DNA of 64,000 nt from JASLZO01 sp965247995. GTDB taxonomy: Bacteria > Chloroflexota > Dehalococcoidia > UBA6926. The stretch covers positions 124,001 to 188,000 of the forward strand of contig OZ252041.1 in assembly GCA_965247995.1 (NCBI GenBank), given 5' to 3'. Positions 44,679-52,762 of the stretch are shown here, piece by piece. Both the position numbers and the translations under genes were made by a program. The first letter of the stretch is position 1; each line of letters begins with the position of its first letter. The notes beneath the pieces were generated by a model. It did no database searches. It saw only the letters and a list, made by a program, of their open reading frames with translations, and had not been told where the DNA came from.

Positions 44679-46546
44679 GTCGCCTGGGCAGCGCGATCGA
44701 TCGCAGAGGCTCCAGACGCAAGTCGTCTTACGGCCGCTGCGATGTGCTGCGCGTCGATCCCGGCCGCGGCCATGAGCTCGGCGGGCGCGCCCGACCCGGG
44801 CATCCCCTGCACGGCCAGCTTCGCGACCGGAGCTTGGACTCCTGACTCCGCCAAGGAACTCAGTACCGCGTCGCCGAGGCCACCCTCGGGCCAATGGTCC
44901 TCGACGGTGACGATGCCCCTGGTCTCTCGTCCCGCCAGTGCGATCGTCGCAGCATCAATGGGTTTGACCGAATAGATATCAACCACCCGCACCGAAATCC
45001 CATGGCGGGCTAGTTCATCGGCCGCCTTTAGCGCCTCGTGGACGGTAATGCCGGCCGCGCAGATTGCTATGTCATCGTTCGCGGATGTCCGTAACAGGCG
45101 ACTTCCGCCAATTTGGAACTCCTCTGAAGCCTCATAGATGACCGGTGTTGCTTCACGTGTTGTGCGCATGTACACGATCCCGGGTCGGTCCGCCATTTCC
45201 CGAACAAGTCTCGCCGCCTGGTTCGCGTCGCTCGGATAAAGCACCGTGCTACCACCGATGGCGCGCATGGAGGCCAAGTCCTCCAGCGCCATCTGCGACG
45301 GGCCGTCTGCACCGATCGACACGCCGGCGTGCGATCCCGACAGCCGAAGGTTTGCTTGGCTGACCGCGGCCATCCTGACGAAGTCGTATGCACGGGCGAA
45401 GAACGCGGCGAAGGTAGACGCGAACGGCACCCACCCGCGGACCTGCATCCCGACCGCCGCAGCGACCATCAATTGTTCGGCGATGTACATCTCGAAGAAC
45501 CGATCCGGGTGCGCCCGCGCGAACGCTGCAGCGAACGTCGAGTTGCTCACCTCCGCGTCCAGCGCCACGACGTCTCCCCGTTCGGACCCAATCCCCGCGA
45601 GCGCTTCTCCGTATGCGCGGCGTGTGGCCAGTCTCGTTCCAACCTCATACGAGGGGAACGCAGGGTCCTGCGAAGGTGGGAACTTGTGAGGCTTTGCGTC
45701 CGCCGCTGGCCGCGCGACGGAGACACTCACGTTCCGCATGCCGCCCAACTCTGCGATGGCGGCCTCCGGGTTCGCGACGGGCACTCCATGGAACCCGTCC
45801 TGGTCCTCGACCGCTGCGACCCCCCTACCCTTCCGTGTCTTGGCAACGATCACCGTCGGTCGGCCAACCGTTCCTGCGGCCTGCGTGTACGCGTCATTGA
45901 TCGCGCTCAGGTCGTGCCCATCAACCTCGATCGCGTTCCAGCCGAACGCTCGTGCTCGAGCCGAATACGCTTCCAAGTTCCATCCGTGGATCGTCTCGCC
46001 CCGTTGACCGAGCCGGTTAACGTCGATGATGGCGGTCAGGTTATCGAGCCCGGCCAGCGCCGCGTGCTCGAAGGCTTCCCACATCGATCCCTCGGACATC
46101 TCGCTATCGCCGCAGAGCACCCACACGCGATATGGCAACTGGTCCAGTCGCTTTCCTGCCAGCGCGATCCCGACACCGAATGGCAAGCCTTGCCCCAATG
46201 CCCCGGTTGCCACATCGACCCACGGGATAGCCGGCGTCGGGTGGCCCTGCAGGCGGCTACCAAAACTCCGGTAGGTCAACAGTTCGTCTTCGGTTATCGC
46301 GCCCGCTGCTCGGTACATCGAATACAGGAGCGGTGATGCGTGGCCCTTTGAGAAAACCAAGTGGTCATTGTTCGGGTCGTCGGGACCATCGAAGTCGTAT
46401 CGCAGATGCTGCGCCAGCAGCACGGCCATCAGATCCGCGGCGGACATCGACGACGTGGGATGTCCGGACCCCGCCTGAGCCGCGAGCCGTATCGAGTCCA
46501 CGCGCAATTGTGCCGCGAGCTCTCGCAATGGGGCATCGTCGTTCAT
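44675..46546 (-). CDS. tkt: Transketolase
   Basis: 623 aa ThDP enzyme of the pentose phosphate pathway. SIRLAAQAGSGHPTSSMSAADLMAVL, HLVFSKGHASPLLYSMY, GDSEMSEGSMWEAFEHAAL(A)GLDNL with the ThDP motif ending NRLGQ, then the pyrimidine-binding half (EMYIAEQLMVAAAVGM) with the catalytic Glu. DSIRLAA and HPTSS fit class I or single-chain fused TktA/TktB. The start is ATG 46546 (MNDDAPLREL); the frame is open upstream to 47275, but that overlaps the divergent amidohydrolase and has no transketolase similarity. Followed by overlapping DUF362. Confidence 0.93.
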   Translation of the reverse strand: MNDDAPLRELAAQLRVDSIRLAAQAGSGHPTSSMSAADLMAVLLAQHLRYDFDGPDDPNNDHLVFSKGHASPLLYSMYRAAGAITEDELLTYRSFGSRLQGHPTPAIPWVDVATGALGQGLPFGVGIALAGKRLDQLPYRVWVLCGDSEMSEGSMWEAFEHAALAGLDNLTAIIDVNRLGQRGETIHGWNLEAYSARARAFGWNAIEVDGHDLSAINDAYTQAAGTVGRPTVIVAKTRKGRGVAAVEDQDGFHGVPVANPEAAIAELGGMRNVSVSVARPAADAKPHKFPPSQDPAFPSYEVGTRLATRRAYGEALAGIGSERGDVVALDAEVSNSTFAAAFARAHPDRFFEMYIAEQLMVAAAVGMQVRGWVPFASTFAAFFARAYDFVRMAAVSQANLRLSGSHAGVSIGADGPSQMALEDLASMRAIGGSTVLYPSDANQAARLVREMADRPGIVYMRTTREATPVIYEASEEFQIGGSRLLRTSANDDIAICAAGITVHEALKAADELARHGISVRVVDIYSVKPIDAATIALAGRETRGIVTVEDHWPEGGLGDAVLSSLAESGVQAPVAKLAVQGMPGSGAPAELMAAAGIDAQHIAAAVRRLASGASAIDRAAQAT

Positions 46547-46692
46547 TTCAGCGTGTACTCCCGGAATCTTCAGACCTTTTTCAGTCCAGCCTTCCCGCGC
46601 CTGGCGGCCTACGATCGCTCTCGCGGAGGCGCAGTCTCTCATGCATCGGAAACCCTCGGGAACCGCGAGGGCATGCGGTTCACGCCTGTTCC

Positions 46693-46698
46693 TATACT
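46693..46698 (+). promoter_or_regulatory. -10 box for a leaderless amidohydrolase transcript
   Basis: TATACT at 46693-46698 ends 7 nt before the ATG at 46706, so transcription would start on or beside the start codon. No Shine-Dalgarno precedes the ATG. No convincing -35 is seen. Confidence 0.45.
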
Positions 46699-46705
46699 CT
46701 AGCAT

Positions 46706-47566
46706 ATGCCCATCATCGATTTCCATACGCACGTGTTCTCCGACGCCGTCGCAACTGAGCGTCAGCGCTACCTCGACGCCGATCCTACCTTCCGCAGCCT
46801 GTATGCAAACCCTGCTGCCCAAATCGCCACCGCGGACACCCTTGTCGAGGCTATGGACCGAGCCGGGATTGATCGAAGCGTCGTCTGCGGATTCGGATGG
46901 TCGACGCCGGACCTCTGCAACCGGGGTAACGACGCCATCATCGATGCGATCCAGCGGTACCCGGAACGCCTCGTTGGGCTCGGGACCGTCGCGCCCGGTC
47001 CCGAACCGGACGGGGTCTCGACTGAGCTTCGGCGTATCAGGTCCGCGGGGCTCCTTGGGCTGGGCGAGCTCAGGCCGGATGGACAGGGGTGGTTGATCGA
47101 ACACCAAGAAGCGTTTGGTCGCCTGGCGGCGGAACTTCGCTCCGACGGTATCCCGGTCCTCCTCCACGCTTCGGAACCTGTCGGCCACACCTACCCGGGA
47201 AAGGAACGGGCAACTCCATCGACGCTCCAACCGCTGCTCGAACGCTTGACTGGCGTCCCCACCATTCTCGCCCACGCTGGCGGCGGTTTCCCGTTCTACG
47301 CCTACATGCCTGAGGTCGCAGACCTGCTAAGCGACGTCTATGTCGATACCGCAGCACTCCCGTTTCTCTACCAACCTTCGGTGTTGGACGCCCTCGTCGC
47401 GGCACACGGGCCGGGCCGATTGCTCTTCGGCACCGACTTTCCACTGATGGACCAGGGACGCGTGATCGAGTACGTCCACCGGTCGGGCCTTGGTGCGGAG
47501 GAGAAGGAGAGGCTGCTGGGTGGGAACGCGCAAGACTTGCTCCAGAGGCTCGACGATAGAAGGTGA
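46706..47566 (+). CDS. Amidohydrolase (TIM-barrel, Amidohydro_2 type)
   Basis: 286 aa metal-dependent hydrolase or decarboxylase. MPIIDFHTHVF carries the HxH metal pair; VLLHASEP, ILAHAGGGF and LFGTDFPLMD give the further His and Asp ligands. Belongs to the PF04909 group (ACMSD/uronate-like). Substrate unknown. Divergent from transketolase; overlaps thpR by one base. Confidence 0.88.
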   Translation: MPIIDFHTHVFSDAVATERQRYLDADPTFRSLYANPAAQIATADTLVEAMDRAGIDRSVVCGFGWSTPDLCNRGNDAIIDAIQRYPERLVGLGTVAPGPEPDGVSTELRRIRSAGLLGLGELRPDGQGWLIEHQEAFGRLAAELRSDGIPVLLHASEPVGHTYPGKERATPSTLQPLLERLTGVPTILAHAGGGFPFYAYMPEVADLLSDVYVDTAALPFLYQPSVLDALVAAHGPGRLLFGTDFPLMDQGRVIEYVHRSGLGAEEKERLLGGNAQDLLQRLDDRR

Positions 47567-48168
47567 TGCCGAACGCATCCTTCCGGGCATTCGTGGCGAT
47601 CGAGCTGCCCGAAGCCGTCCGTCAGCCAATCAATGCACTGATCGAGCATCTCAAGACGCAAGACTCCTCTGAAACGTTGCGGTGGATGAGACCCGAAGGT
47701 GTCCACTTAACGCTTAAGTTCCTTGGCACAACCCGAGAGAGTCGAGTTGAATCGATCGGCGCGGCGCTCCGAGTAGCGGCTTCCGCGGTCCCCCCCTTCG
47801 AGCTCGAATTTGGGCCCTTGGGGTCATTCGGCTCTCGGCGGAGCAGTCGCGGCCAGGTGATCTGGACTGGCATCGAGGGCGATCTCACGCAGTTACGCGA
47901 GATCGTCCGCTTGATCGATTCGGCATTCGAACGCGTCGGCATTGAACCCGAGCTTCGACCGTTCACTCCCCATCTCACGCTCGGCCGCGGCCGACGGAGC
48001 CGCACACCGCTGCCACCTGCTCTCTTCATCGACACCGTGTGGCCACCGCCGGTTGCGCGATTCCCCGTGGAGACCGTTAGCCTCATGCAGAGCGATCTCC
48101 GGCCCGAGGGCGCCCGATACACGACGCGCCTGACGGTCCCGTTACCGAAACAGCCGGCCTCTTCTTGA
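47566..48168 (+). CDS. thpR: RNA 2',3'-cyclic phosphodiesterase (2H family)
   Basis: 200 aa LigT/ThpR protein. The two catalytic HxTx motifs are HLTLKFLG near residue 46 and HLTLGRGR near 130. Hydrolyses 2',3'-cyclic phosphates or, in vitro, ligates 2'-5' RNA. ATG 47566 shares its A with the amidohydrolase stop (TGATG); GTG one codon upstream is possible. Confidence 0.92.
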   Translation: MPNASFRAFVAIELPEAVRQPINALIEHLKTQDSSETLRWMRPEGVHLTLKFLGTTRESRVESIGAALRVAASAVPPFELEFGPLGSFGSRRSSRGQVIWTGIEGDLTQLREIVRLIDSAFERVGIEPELRPFTPHLTLGRGRRSRTPLPPALFIDTVWPPPVARFPVETVSLMQSDLRPEGARYTTRLTVPLPKQPASS

Positions 48169-48257
48169 CTCGTTACGACGTCCTTGTGTTCCGAGGATGT
48201 TCGCCCACATACTGATTAGTGAACCAATGTGGCGGCGGCGGCGGTAGGGTGGTGGAC

Positions 48258-48467
48258 ATGACGACGACGCTTCCCAAGTGCCGGTCCTGCGATGATGGGG
48301 ACTTGGTGCCACTCTCGGACTTCGGGTCGCAGGGCGCACCGATCCATTTCAAAGCCTGGGTCTGCACGAACCTTGACTGCGGGTTCAACATTAAGATCCG
48401 CAATGGCGATGTCTTCGTGAACGAGCCCATCGGCAGCGGTGTCTCCCACGCACCGCGCACCCGTTAG
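48258..48467 (+). CDS. Small zinc-ribbon protein
   Basis: 69 aa: PKCRSCDDGDLVPLSDF ... WVCTNLDCGFNIKIRNGDVFVN. CxxC plus CxxxxC fit one zinc ribbon resembling rubredoxin-like or nucleic-acid-associated ribbons. ATG 48258 with AGGGTGGTGG just upstream; an upstream ATG at 48219 would add a Gly-rich stretch. 89 bp downstream of thpR. Function unknown. Confidence 0.6.
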   Translation: MTTTLPKCRSCDDGDLVPLSDFGSQGAPIHFKAWVCTNLDCGFNIKIRNGDVFVNEPIGSGVSHAPRTR

Positions 48468-48556
48468 GGCGGACGGGCCGTCACGCTTCCCTCGGACCTC
48501 TCACATTTCTCTTTTCTTGCCGTGTTCGGGCTCGGCCCCACGGATGAGGACTCCGG

Positions 48557-48585
48557 TTGACGAACACTCGCCCCCCGACTACGCT
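48557..48585 (+). promoter_or_regulatory. Promoter of the trp T-box leader
   Basis: TTGACG at 48557-48562 and TACGCT at 48580-48585 with an ideal 17-bp spacer. Transcription would start near 48592, immediately before the T-box stem I. I see nothing else in 48468-48556. Confidence 0.65.
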
Positions 48586-48591
48586 CGGACT

Positions 48592-48911
48592 CAGAAGGCG
48601 ACGAACGAGAGGAGTACGTCCCGCGAAGCGGAGCCTCAGAGAGCCGGGGAATGGTGGAAACCTGGCGGCCTGCGCGGACGGAATGGACTCGGGAGCTGCG
48701 GACCGAAACAGCTTCGTGTTGAAGTAGGATCCGCCGAATTGGGGCCCCGTTACCGGCCCACGGTATACGCCGTCTCTCATTAGAGAGGTCGGAAGTACCT
48801 AGTGAGTGCCTGATCCTCTCCCCACCCGGGAGTTGAACGGGAATAAGGGTGGCACCGCGGACACGATGCATATCGAGCCCGCCCCTGACCGGGGCGGGCT
48901 CTTTGTATTTC
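48592..48911 (+). promoter_or_regulatory. T-box leader specific for tRNA-Trp
   Basis: The canonical T-box sequence AAGGGTGGCACCGCGG lies at 48845-48860. Stem I parts are visible: AGTA at 48613-48616 opposite GAATGG at 48681-48686 forms the specifier loop, flanked by CGAG/CTCG below and CGTCC/GGACG above; AGAGAG (48638-48643) and GGTGGAAACC (48654-48663) are distal stem I elements. The specifier codon is TGG (48684-48686), Trp, followed by A. A terminator follows. Uncharged tRNA-Trp would prevent termination and turn on trpE-trpG-trpD. Confidence 0.93.
48875..48911 (+). terminator. T-box-controlled terminator before trpE
   Basis: 11-bp perfect stem GAGCCCGCCCC (48875-48885) / GGGGCGGGCTC (48891-48901), 5-nt loop, followed by TTTGTATTT. 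It lies 45 bp before the trpE start codon and directly after the T-box motif. Confidence 0.92.
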
Positions 48912-48955
48912 GGGAAGGTTCGTTGGAGTCGACAGGAAAAGGCAGGTGATGACTA

Positions 48956-50458
48956 ATGGTGTACTCACCCACACTCGACGAGGTCCGCGAACTCGCGTCG
49001 CAGGGCAACCTGGTGCCGGTGTATCGCGAGATCCCCGCCGACATGGAGACCCCGGTTACCGCGTATTTGAAGGTCGCCAAGACTGTGCCGTCATTCCTCC
49101 TAGAGAGTGTCGAAGGCGGAGAGCGCCTGGCCCGGTACAGCTTTATTGGCACCGAGCCGTATCGCGTGCTGAAGACGGGACCGGGCGAAGAGGCGGGATC
49201 AATGGACCCGTTGACTCCGATCGAATCGGAGCTTGCGCGCTTCCGACCCGTTTCCGTTCGTGGCCTTCCGAGGTTTCTGGGTGGAGCGGTCGGTTTCGTC
49301 GCGTACGATGCGGTGCGTCATTTCGAACCCCGACTCCCCGAAGCGAACGCCTCAGACCCAATGGGGCTGCCGGAATCCATGTTCCTCTTCTGTGACACGC
49401 TCCTTGCGTTTGACCACGTCAAACACACGATCAAAGTCATCAGCCATGTCCATTTGGACCAGGGAGGCGATCCCTCTGCGGCGTACACGGAGGCCACGGA
49501 CCGGATCGATGCCCTCGTGAACCGGCTGGAGAACGCGGACATGGAAAACCCCGCGCAAGACCCTGGACCGCTGTCTTCGTTTGGCCTCCCGGTCGATTCG
49601 AACCACACGCCGGAGTCATTCATGCGCCAAGTCGAGGAGGCTCAGGAGCTCATCACCGCCGGGGAGTGCATCCAGGTCGTCCTGTCGCAACGGCTTCGCA
49701 GGCCGACTTCGGCCGCCCCGTTCGACATCTATCGTGCGTTGCGCGCCCTAAATCCGTCTCCCTACATGTACTTCCTGGACATGGGAGATTTCCACATCAT
49801 TGGATCGTCGCCGGAGCTCCTGGTCCGGGTCGAGGATGGCGTCGCCACCACACATCCAATCGCAGGAACCCATCCACGCGGCGACTCGCCCGAAGAGGAC
49901 GACGCCCTGGCGAAGCATCTGATTTCGGATGAAAAGGAACGCGCCGAGCACATCATGCTGGTCGACTTAGGCCGCAACGACATCGGACGCGTCAGCCAAC
50001 CCGGCACCGTAAACGTTGACCAATTGATGGAGATCGAGCGTTACTCACATGTGATGCACATCGTTTCCAACGTGACGGGGAAGCTACGGTCCGATATGTC
50101 CTCATACGATGCACTCCGGGCGTGTTTCCCGGCTGGCACGCTCTCCGGCGCACCGAAGGTCCGCGCGATGGAGATCATTGCAGAAAAGGAGCCACACGCT
50201 CGCGGCCCGTATGGCGGGGCGGTCGGCTACTTCAGCTTCTCGGGGAACATGGACGTGGCCATCTGCATCCGCACCGTCGTCATGAAAGATGGGGTCGCGA
50301 CGGTCCAAGCCGGCGGTGGTCTCGTCTATGACAGCGTCCCCGAGACCGAGTACCAGGAATCATTGTCGAAGGCTCGTGGAATGATCCGCGCGATCGACGA
50401 AGCCGAAGTCCGTACGCGGGACCGCATCGCAAAGCGTCGCGGAACCGTGCCGCAGTGA
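48956..50458 (+). CDS. trpE: Anthranilate synthase component I
   Basis: 500 aa chorismate-utilising subunit. N-terminal regulatory part with LLESVEGGERLARYSFIG, the Trp-feedback LLES-type motif; catalytic part with IQVVLSQRLRRP, HPIAGTHPRGDSPEED, LVDLGRNDIGRVS, FPAGTLSGAPKVRAMEII and RGPYGGAVGYFSF. Follows the Trp T-box, so expression responds to Trp-tRNA charging and the enzyme probably to Trp feedback. Confidence 0.96.
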   Translation: MVYSPTLDEVRELASQGNLVPVYREIPADMETPVTAYLKVAKTVPSFLLESVEGGERLARYSFIGTEPYRVLKTGPGEEAGSMDPLTPIESELARFRPVSVRGLPRFLGGAVGFVAYDAVRHFEPRLPEANASDPMGLPESMFLFCDTLLAFDHVKHTIKVISHVHLDQGGDPSAAYTEATDRIDALVNRLENADMENPAQDPGPLSSFGLPVDSNHTPESFMRQVEEAQELITAGECIQVVLSQRLRRPTSAAPFDIYRALRALNPSPYMYFLDMGDFHIIGSSPELLVRVEDGVATTHPIAGTHPRGDSPEEDDALAKHLISDEKERAEHIMLVDLGRNDIGRVSQPGTVNVDQLMEIERYSHVMHIVSNVTGKLRSDMSSYDALRACFPAGTLSGAPKVRAMEIIAEKEPHARGPYGGAVGYFSFSGNMDVAICIRTVVMKDGVATVQAGGGLVYDSVPETEYQESLSKARGMIRAIDEAEVRTRDRIAKRRGTVPQ

Positions 50459-50522
50459 TCAATCACCAGCGTCCCAACGCGGAAACCGCGACCGGAAGAC
50501 GCCGGAGGCATTAACAAACACC

Positions 50523-51104
50523 ATGATCGTGCTTCTCGACAACTACGACAGCTTCACGTACAACCTGTATCAATACCTCTCCGAGCTCGGAGCCGACGTC
50601 ACCGTCGTCCGGAACGACCAGACAACGATTGAGGAGCTTGAAGGCTTGGAGCCGGAGAGGATCGTCGTTTCGCCCGGTCCGTCCAATCCGGACCACGCGG
50701 GGATCTCGATCGAGGTCGTGCGGCGTTTCGGCGAAAAGGGCGTACCGGTCTTGGGCGTTTGCCTCGGGCACCAATGCATCGGCCAAGCCTTCGGCGGCAC
50801 CGTGACCGGCGCCGGCGAGATCATGCACGGGAAATCCAGCCTCATTCACCACGACGGTAAGGGCGTGTTCGCTGGACTCCCGAGCCCCTTTGAGGCGATC
50901 CGGTACCACTCCTTGGCCATCCAACCCGAGGACCTCCCTGACGCGCTTGAGGTAACGGCGCGGGCCGACACGGGAGTCGTTATGGGAGTGCGCCACCGAT
51001 CGCTTCCGGTCGAGGGTGTCCAGTTCCACCCCGAGAGCATCATGACCCCTGTGGGCAAGGACCTACTCAGGAACTTCTTACGGGCTGAGTCGCGGGTCAC
51101 GTAG
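50523..51104 (+). CDS. trpG: Anthranilate synthase glutamine amidotransferase
   Basis: 193 aa class I glutamine amidotransferase. LDNYDSFTYNL at the start, nucleophile Cys in GVCLGHQCIGQAFGG near 82, and catalytic His/Glu in VQFHPESIMTP. Could also serve PabA. 64 bp after trpE; GTG of the MFS gene follows 1 bp after its stop. Confidence 0.95.
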   Translation: MIVLLDNYDSFTYNLYQYLSELGADVTVVRNDQTTIEELEGLEPERIVVSPGPSNPDHAGISIEVVRRFGEKGVPVLGVCLGHQCIGQAFGGTVTGAGEIMHGKSSLIHHDGKGVFAGLPSPFEAIRYHSLAIQPEDLPDALEVTARADTGVVMGVRHRSLPVEGVQFHPESIMTPVGKDLLRNFLRAESRVT

Positions 51105-51105
51105 C

Positions 51106-52323
51106 GTGGCTGCAGCTCAGAGGCCTAATCAAGCCACCGAGATAACGAGCAGACAGCGGACGACGCTGCTCGTCACGACTGTCGCTGGCCACGGGCTAAA
51201 GCACTTTTTTGCGGCCGCCTTCTTCGTTCTCCTACCGGAGATCAAGACAAGCCTCGCGTTAACGAACGTCGAGGTCGGTGTGATGTCCACCGCCCGGTTC
51301 GTGTCTGGCGGCATCGCGAACCTCCCCGCCGGCTTCATCGCCGACCGGTTCAGCCGCTACCGAGCCGAGATTCTGGGACTCTCAATCGCGGCCATAGGCG
51401 TCTTTGCGCTCGGGCTCGGGCTCACGGACTCGTTCTGGCTCGCCACCCTCGCCGCATCATTGATGGTCATAGCGATCTCTTTCTGGCACCCGAGCGCCAT
51501 CGCGTCGCTCTCACGCCAGTTCGCGTCGCGACGCGGACTCGCAATATCCCTCCACGGGACCGGAGGAAGCTTGGGCGAGGCGGCCGGACCCGTGGTCGCC
51601 GGTATTGCGCTTGGTTACTTCGGTTGGCAGGCCTTAGCCCAGGGAAGCATTGCACCGGCTGTAGTAGCCGGAGTCGCCATTTGGGCGCTGCTGAAGATGG
51701 TCCCAAACGAGTCAGCTTCCAGTTCAGGGATTGGATCGTACCTCCGATCGCTTAGCTTCACGCTCCGGAACCGCAAGCTCCTGCTCATCCTGCTGTTCGC
51801 CGGAGGATTCTCAGCGGGCCAGAGTGTCACGTTTACATTCCTCCCCATCTTCCTGCGCGAAGAAGTCGGGGTGACCCCCGCTGTGCTCGGCCTCTATCTG
51901 GCGCTCGCGCAGGTGATCGGGGTCGGCTCCCAACCGCTCATGGGCTATATGTCGGACCGGTGGGGCCGCAAACTGGTCCTCGCACCAGCGCTCACCTTCC
52001 TCGGCATCTCATTCACGGCGCTGACGATCGTGCCGGCCGGCATTCCGTTCATCGTTGTTGTGGCGATCATGGGCGCCTTCCTGTACCCGCTCATGTCGAT
52101 CCTTCTCGCATCTGCACTGGACGTGATCGAGGAGGACGTTCAGGGCACGACGGTCTCTCTTGTCTTTGGTGCGGCGACCGTCATGGCCGGCGCAGCCCCA
52201 ACTCTCGCCGGATTCCTAGCCGACGGCTACGGGCTCGAATCGACGTTCCTTTTCGCTTCCTCCGTGGTGTTGGCTACTGCCCTCGTCGCTTTCTTGTCGC
52301 GATGGCAGGCCCCGCGCATATGA
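51106..52323 (+). CDS. MFS transporter within the trp cluster
   Basis: 405 aa, about 12 transmembrane helices. The loop 2-3 MFS motif reads ANLPAGFIADRFSRYRAEILG, and a second-half counterpart LMGYMSDRWGRKLVLAPAL is clear. Starts at GTG 51106, one base after the trpG stop, so it is very likely co-transcribed. The substrate is unknown; an aromatic compound exporter is one possibility from context only. Confidence 0.85.
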   Translation: MAAAQRPNQATEITSRQRTTLLVTTVAGHGLKHFFAAAFFVLLPEIKTSLALTNVEVGVMSTARFVSGGIANLPAGFIADRFSRYRAEILGLSIAAIGVFALGLGLTDSFWLATLAASLMVIAISFWHPSAIASLSRQFASRRGLAISLHGTGGSLGEAAGPVVAGIALGYFGWQALAQGSIAPAVVAGVAIWALLKMVPNESASSSGIGSYLRSLSFTLRNRKLLLILLFAGGFSAGQSVTFTFLPIFLREEVGVTPAVLGLYLALAQVIGVGSQPLMGYMSDRWGRKLVLAPALTFLGISFTALTIVPAGIPFIVVVAIMGAFLYPLMSILLASALDVIEEDVQGTTVSLVFGAATVMAGAAPTLAGFLADGYGLESTFLFASSVVLATALVAFLSRWQAPRI

Positions 52324-52369
52324 TGTTTCCAATAACGGCCGTCAAGCGTCGACAGCAGAGGTGAACACC

Positions 52370-52738
52370 ATGGTGAAGCGACTCAGAAAAGGACTCGCGT
52401 TGGCTGCCATCGTAGGCCCAATCACTGGAATCTTGGCCACCATCGCGAACCGTGCCTCCCGATCTATCAGCGCCCCAAGAAAGCCCGATTTCATCTCCCT
52501 GCCCCGCCAACCGCTCACCGGGCCCGAGCTCCTGAGCCGGGCCGAGGATCTGGTGCTTGAAGCGCTCCGGTCAGAGCCCAAGGTTGGTCTGACCAACGCC
52601 GAGGTGGGCGAGCGGACCGGTCTCAATCCTCCCCTTAGCCAACGGAGCGGTGAGGTAACGCGCACAATCCTGAACTCGCTCGTCGAGCGCGCCATCGTCT
52701 CGAAGGACGGCCAGCACTACATTGCCGCGCCGCGGTGA
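52370..52738 (+). CDS. Small protein with N-terminal helix and winged-helix-like domain
   Basis: 122 aa. Residues 8-26 (GLALAAIVGPITGILATIA) form a hydrophobic segment; the C-terminal part (LLSRAEDLVLEALRSEPKVGLTNAEVGERTGLNPPLSQRSGEVTRTILNSLVERAIVSKDGQHYIA) reads as a winged helix with a wing-like terminal hairpin. The start at ATG 52370 has GAGGTG 6 nt upstream. Between the MFS gene and trpD. Not recognised; could be a membrane-tethered DNA-binding protein. Confidence 0.65.
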   Translation: MVKRLRKGLALAAIVGPITGILATIANRASRSISAPRKPDFISLPRQPLTGPELLSRAEDLVLEALRSEPKVGLTNAEVGERTGLNPPLSQRSGEVTRTILNSLVERAIVSKDGQHYIAAPR

Positions 52739-52762
52739 GCGCTGCGGAAGAGGGGAAGCCCG

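Noticed and set aside
44679..44894. N-terminal extension of the DUF362 protein
   Set aside because: Arg-rich shadow translation of the transketolase C-terminus; the GTGA overlap start is more plausible.
46547..47275. Upstream in-frame extension of transketolase (243 extra residues)
   Set aside because: No transketolase similarity, overlaps the well-supported amidohydrolase on the opposite strand; the family N-terminus is at ATG 46546.
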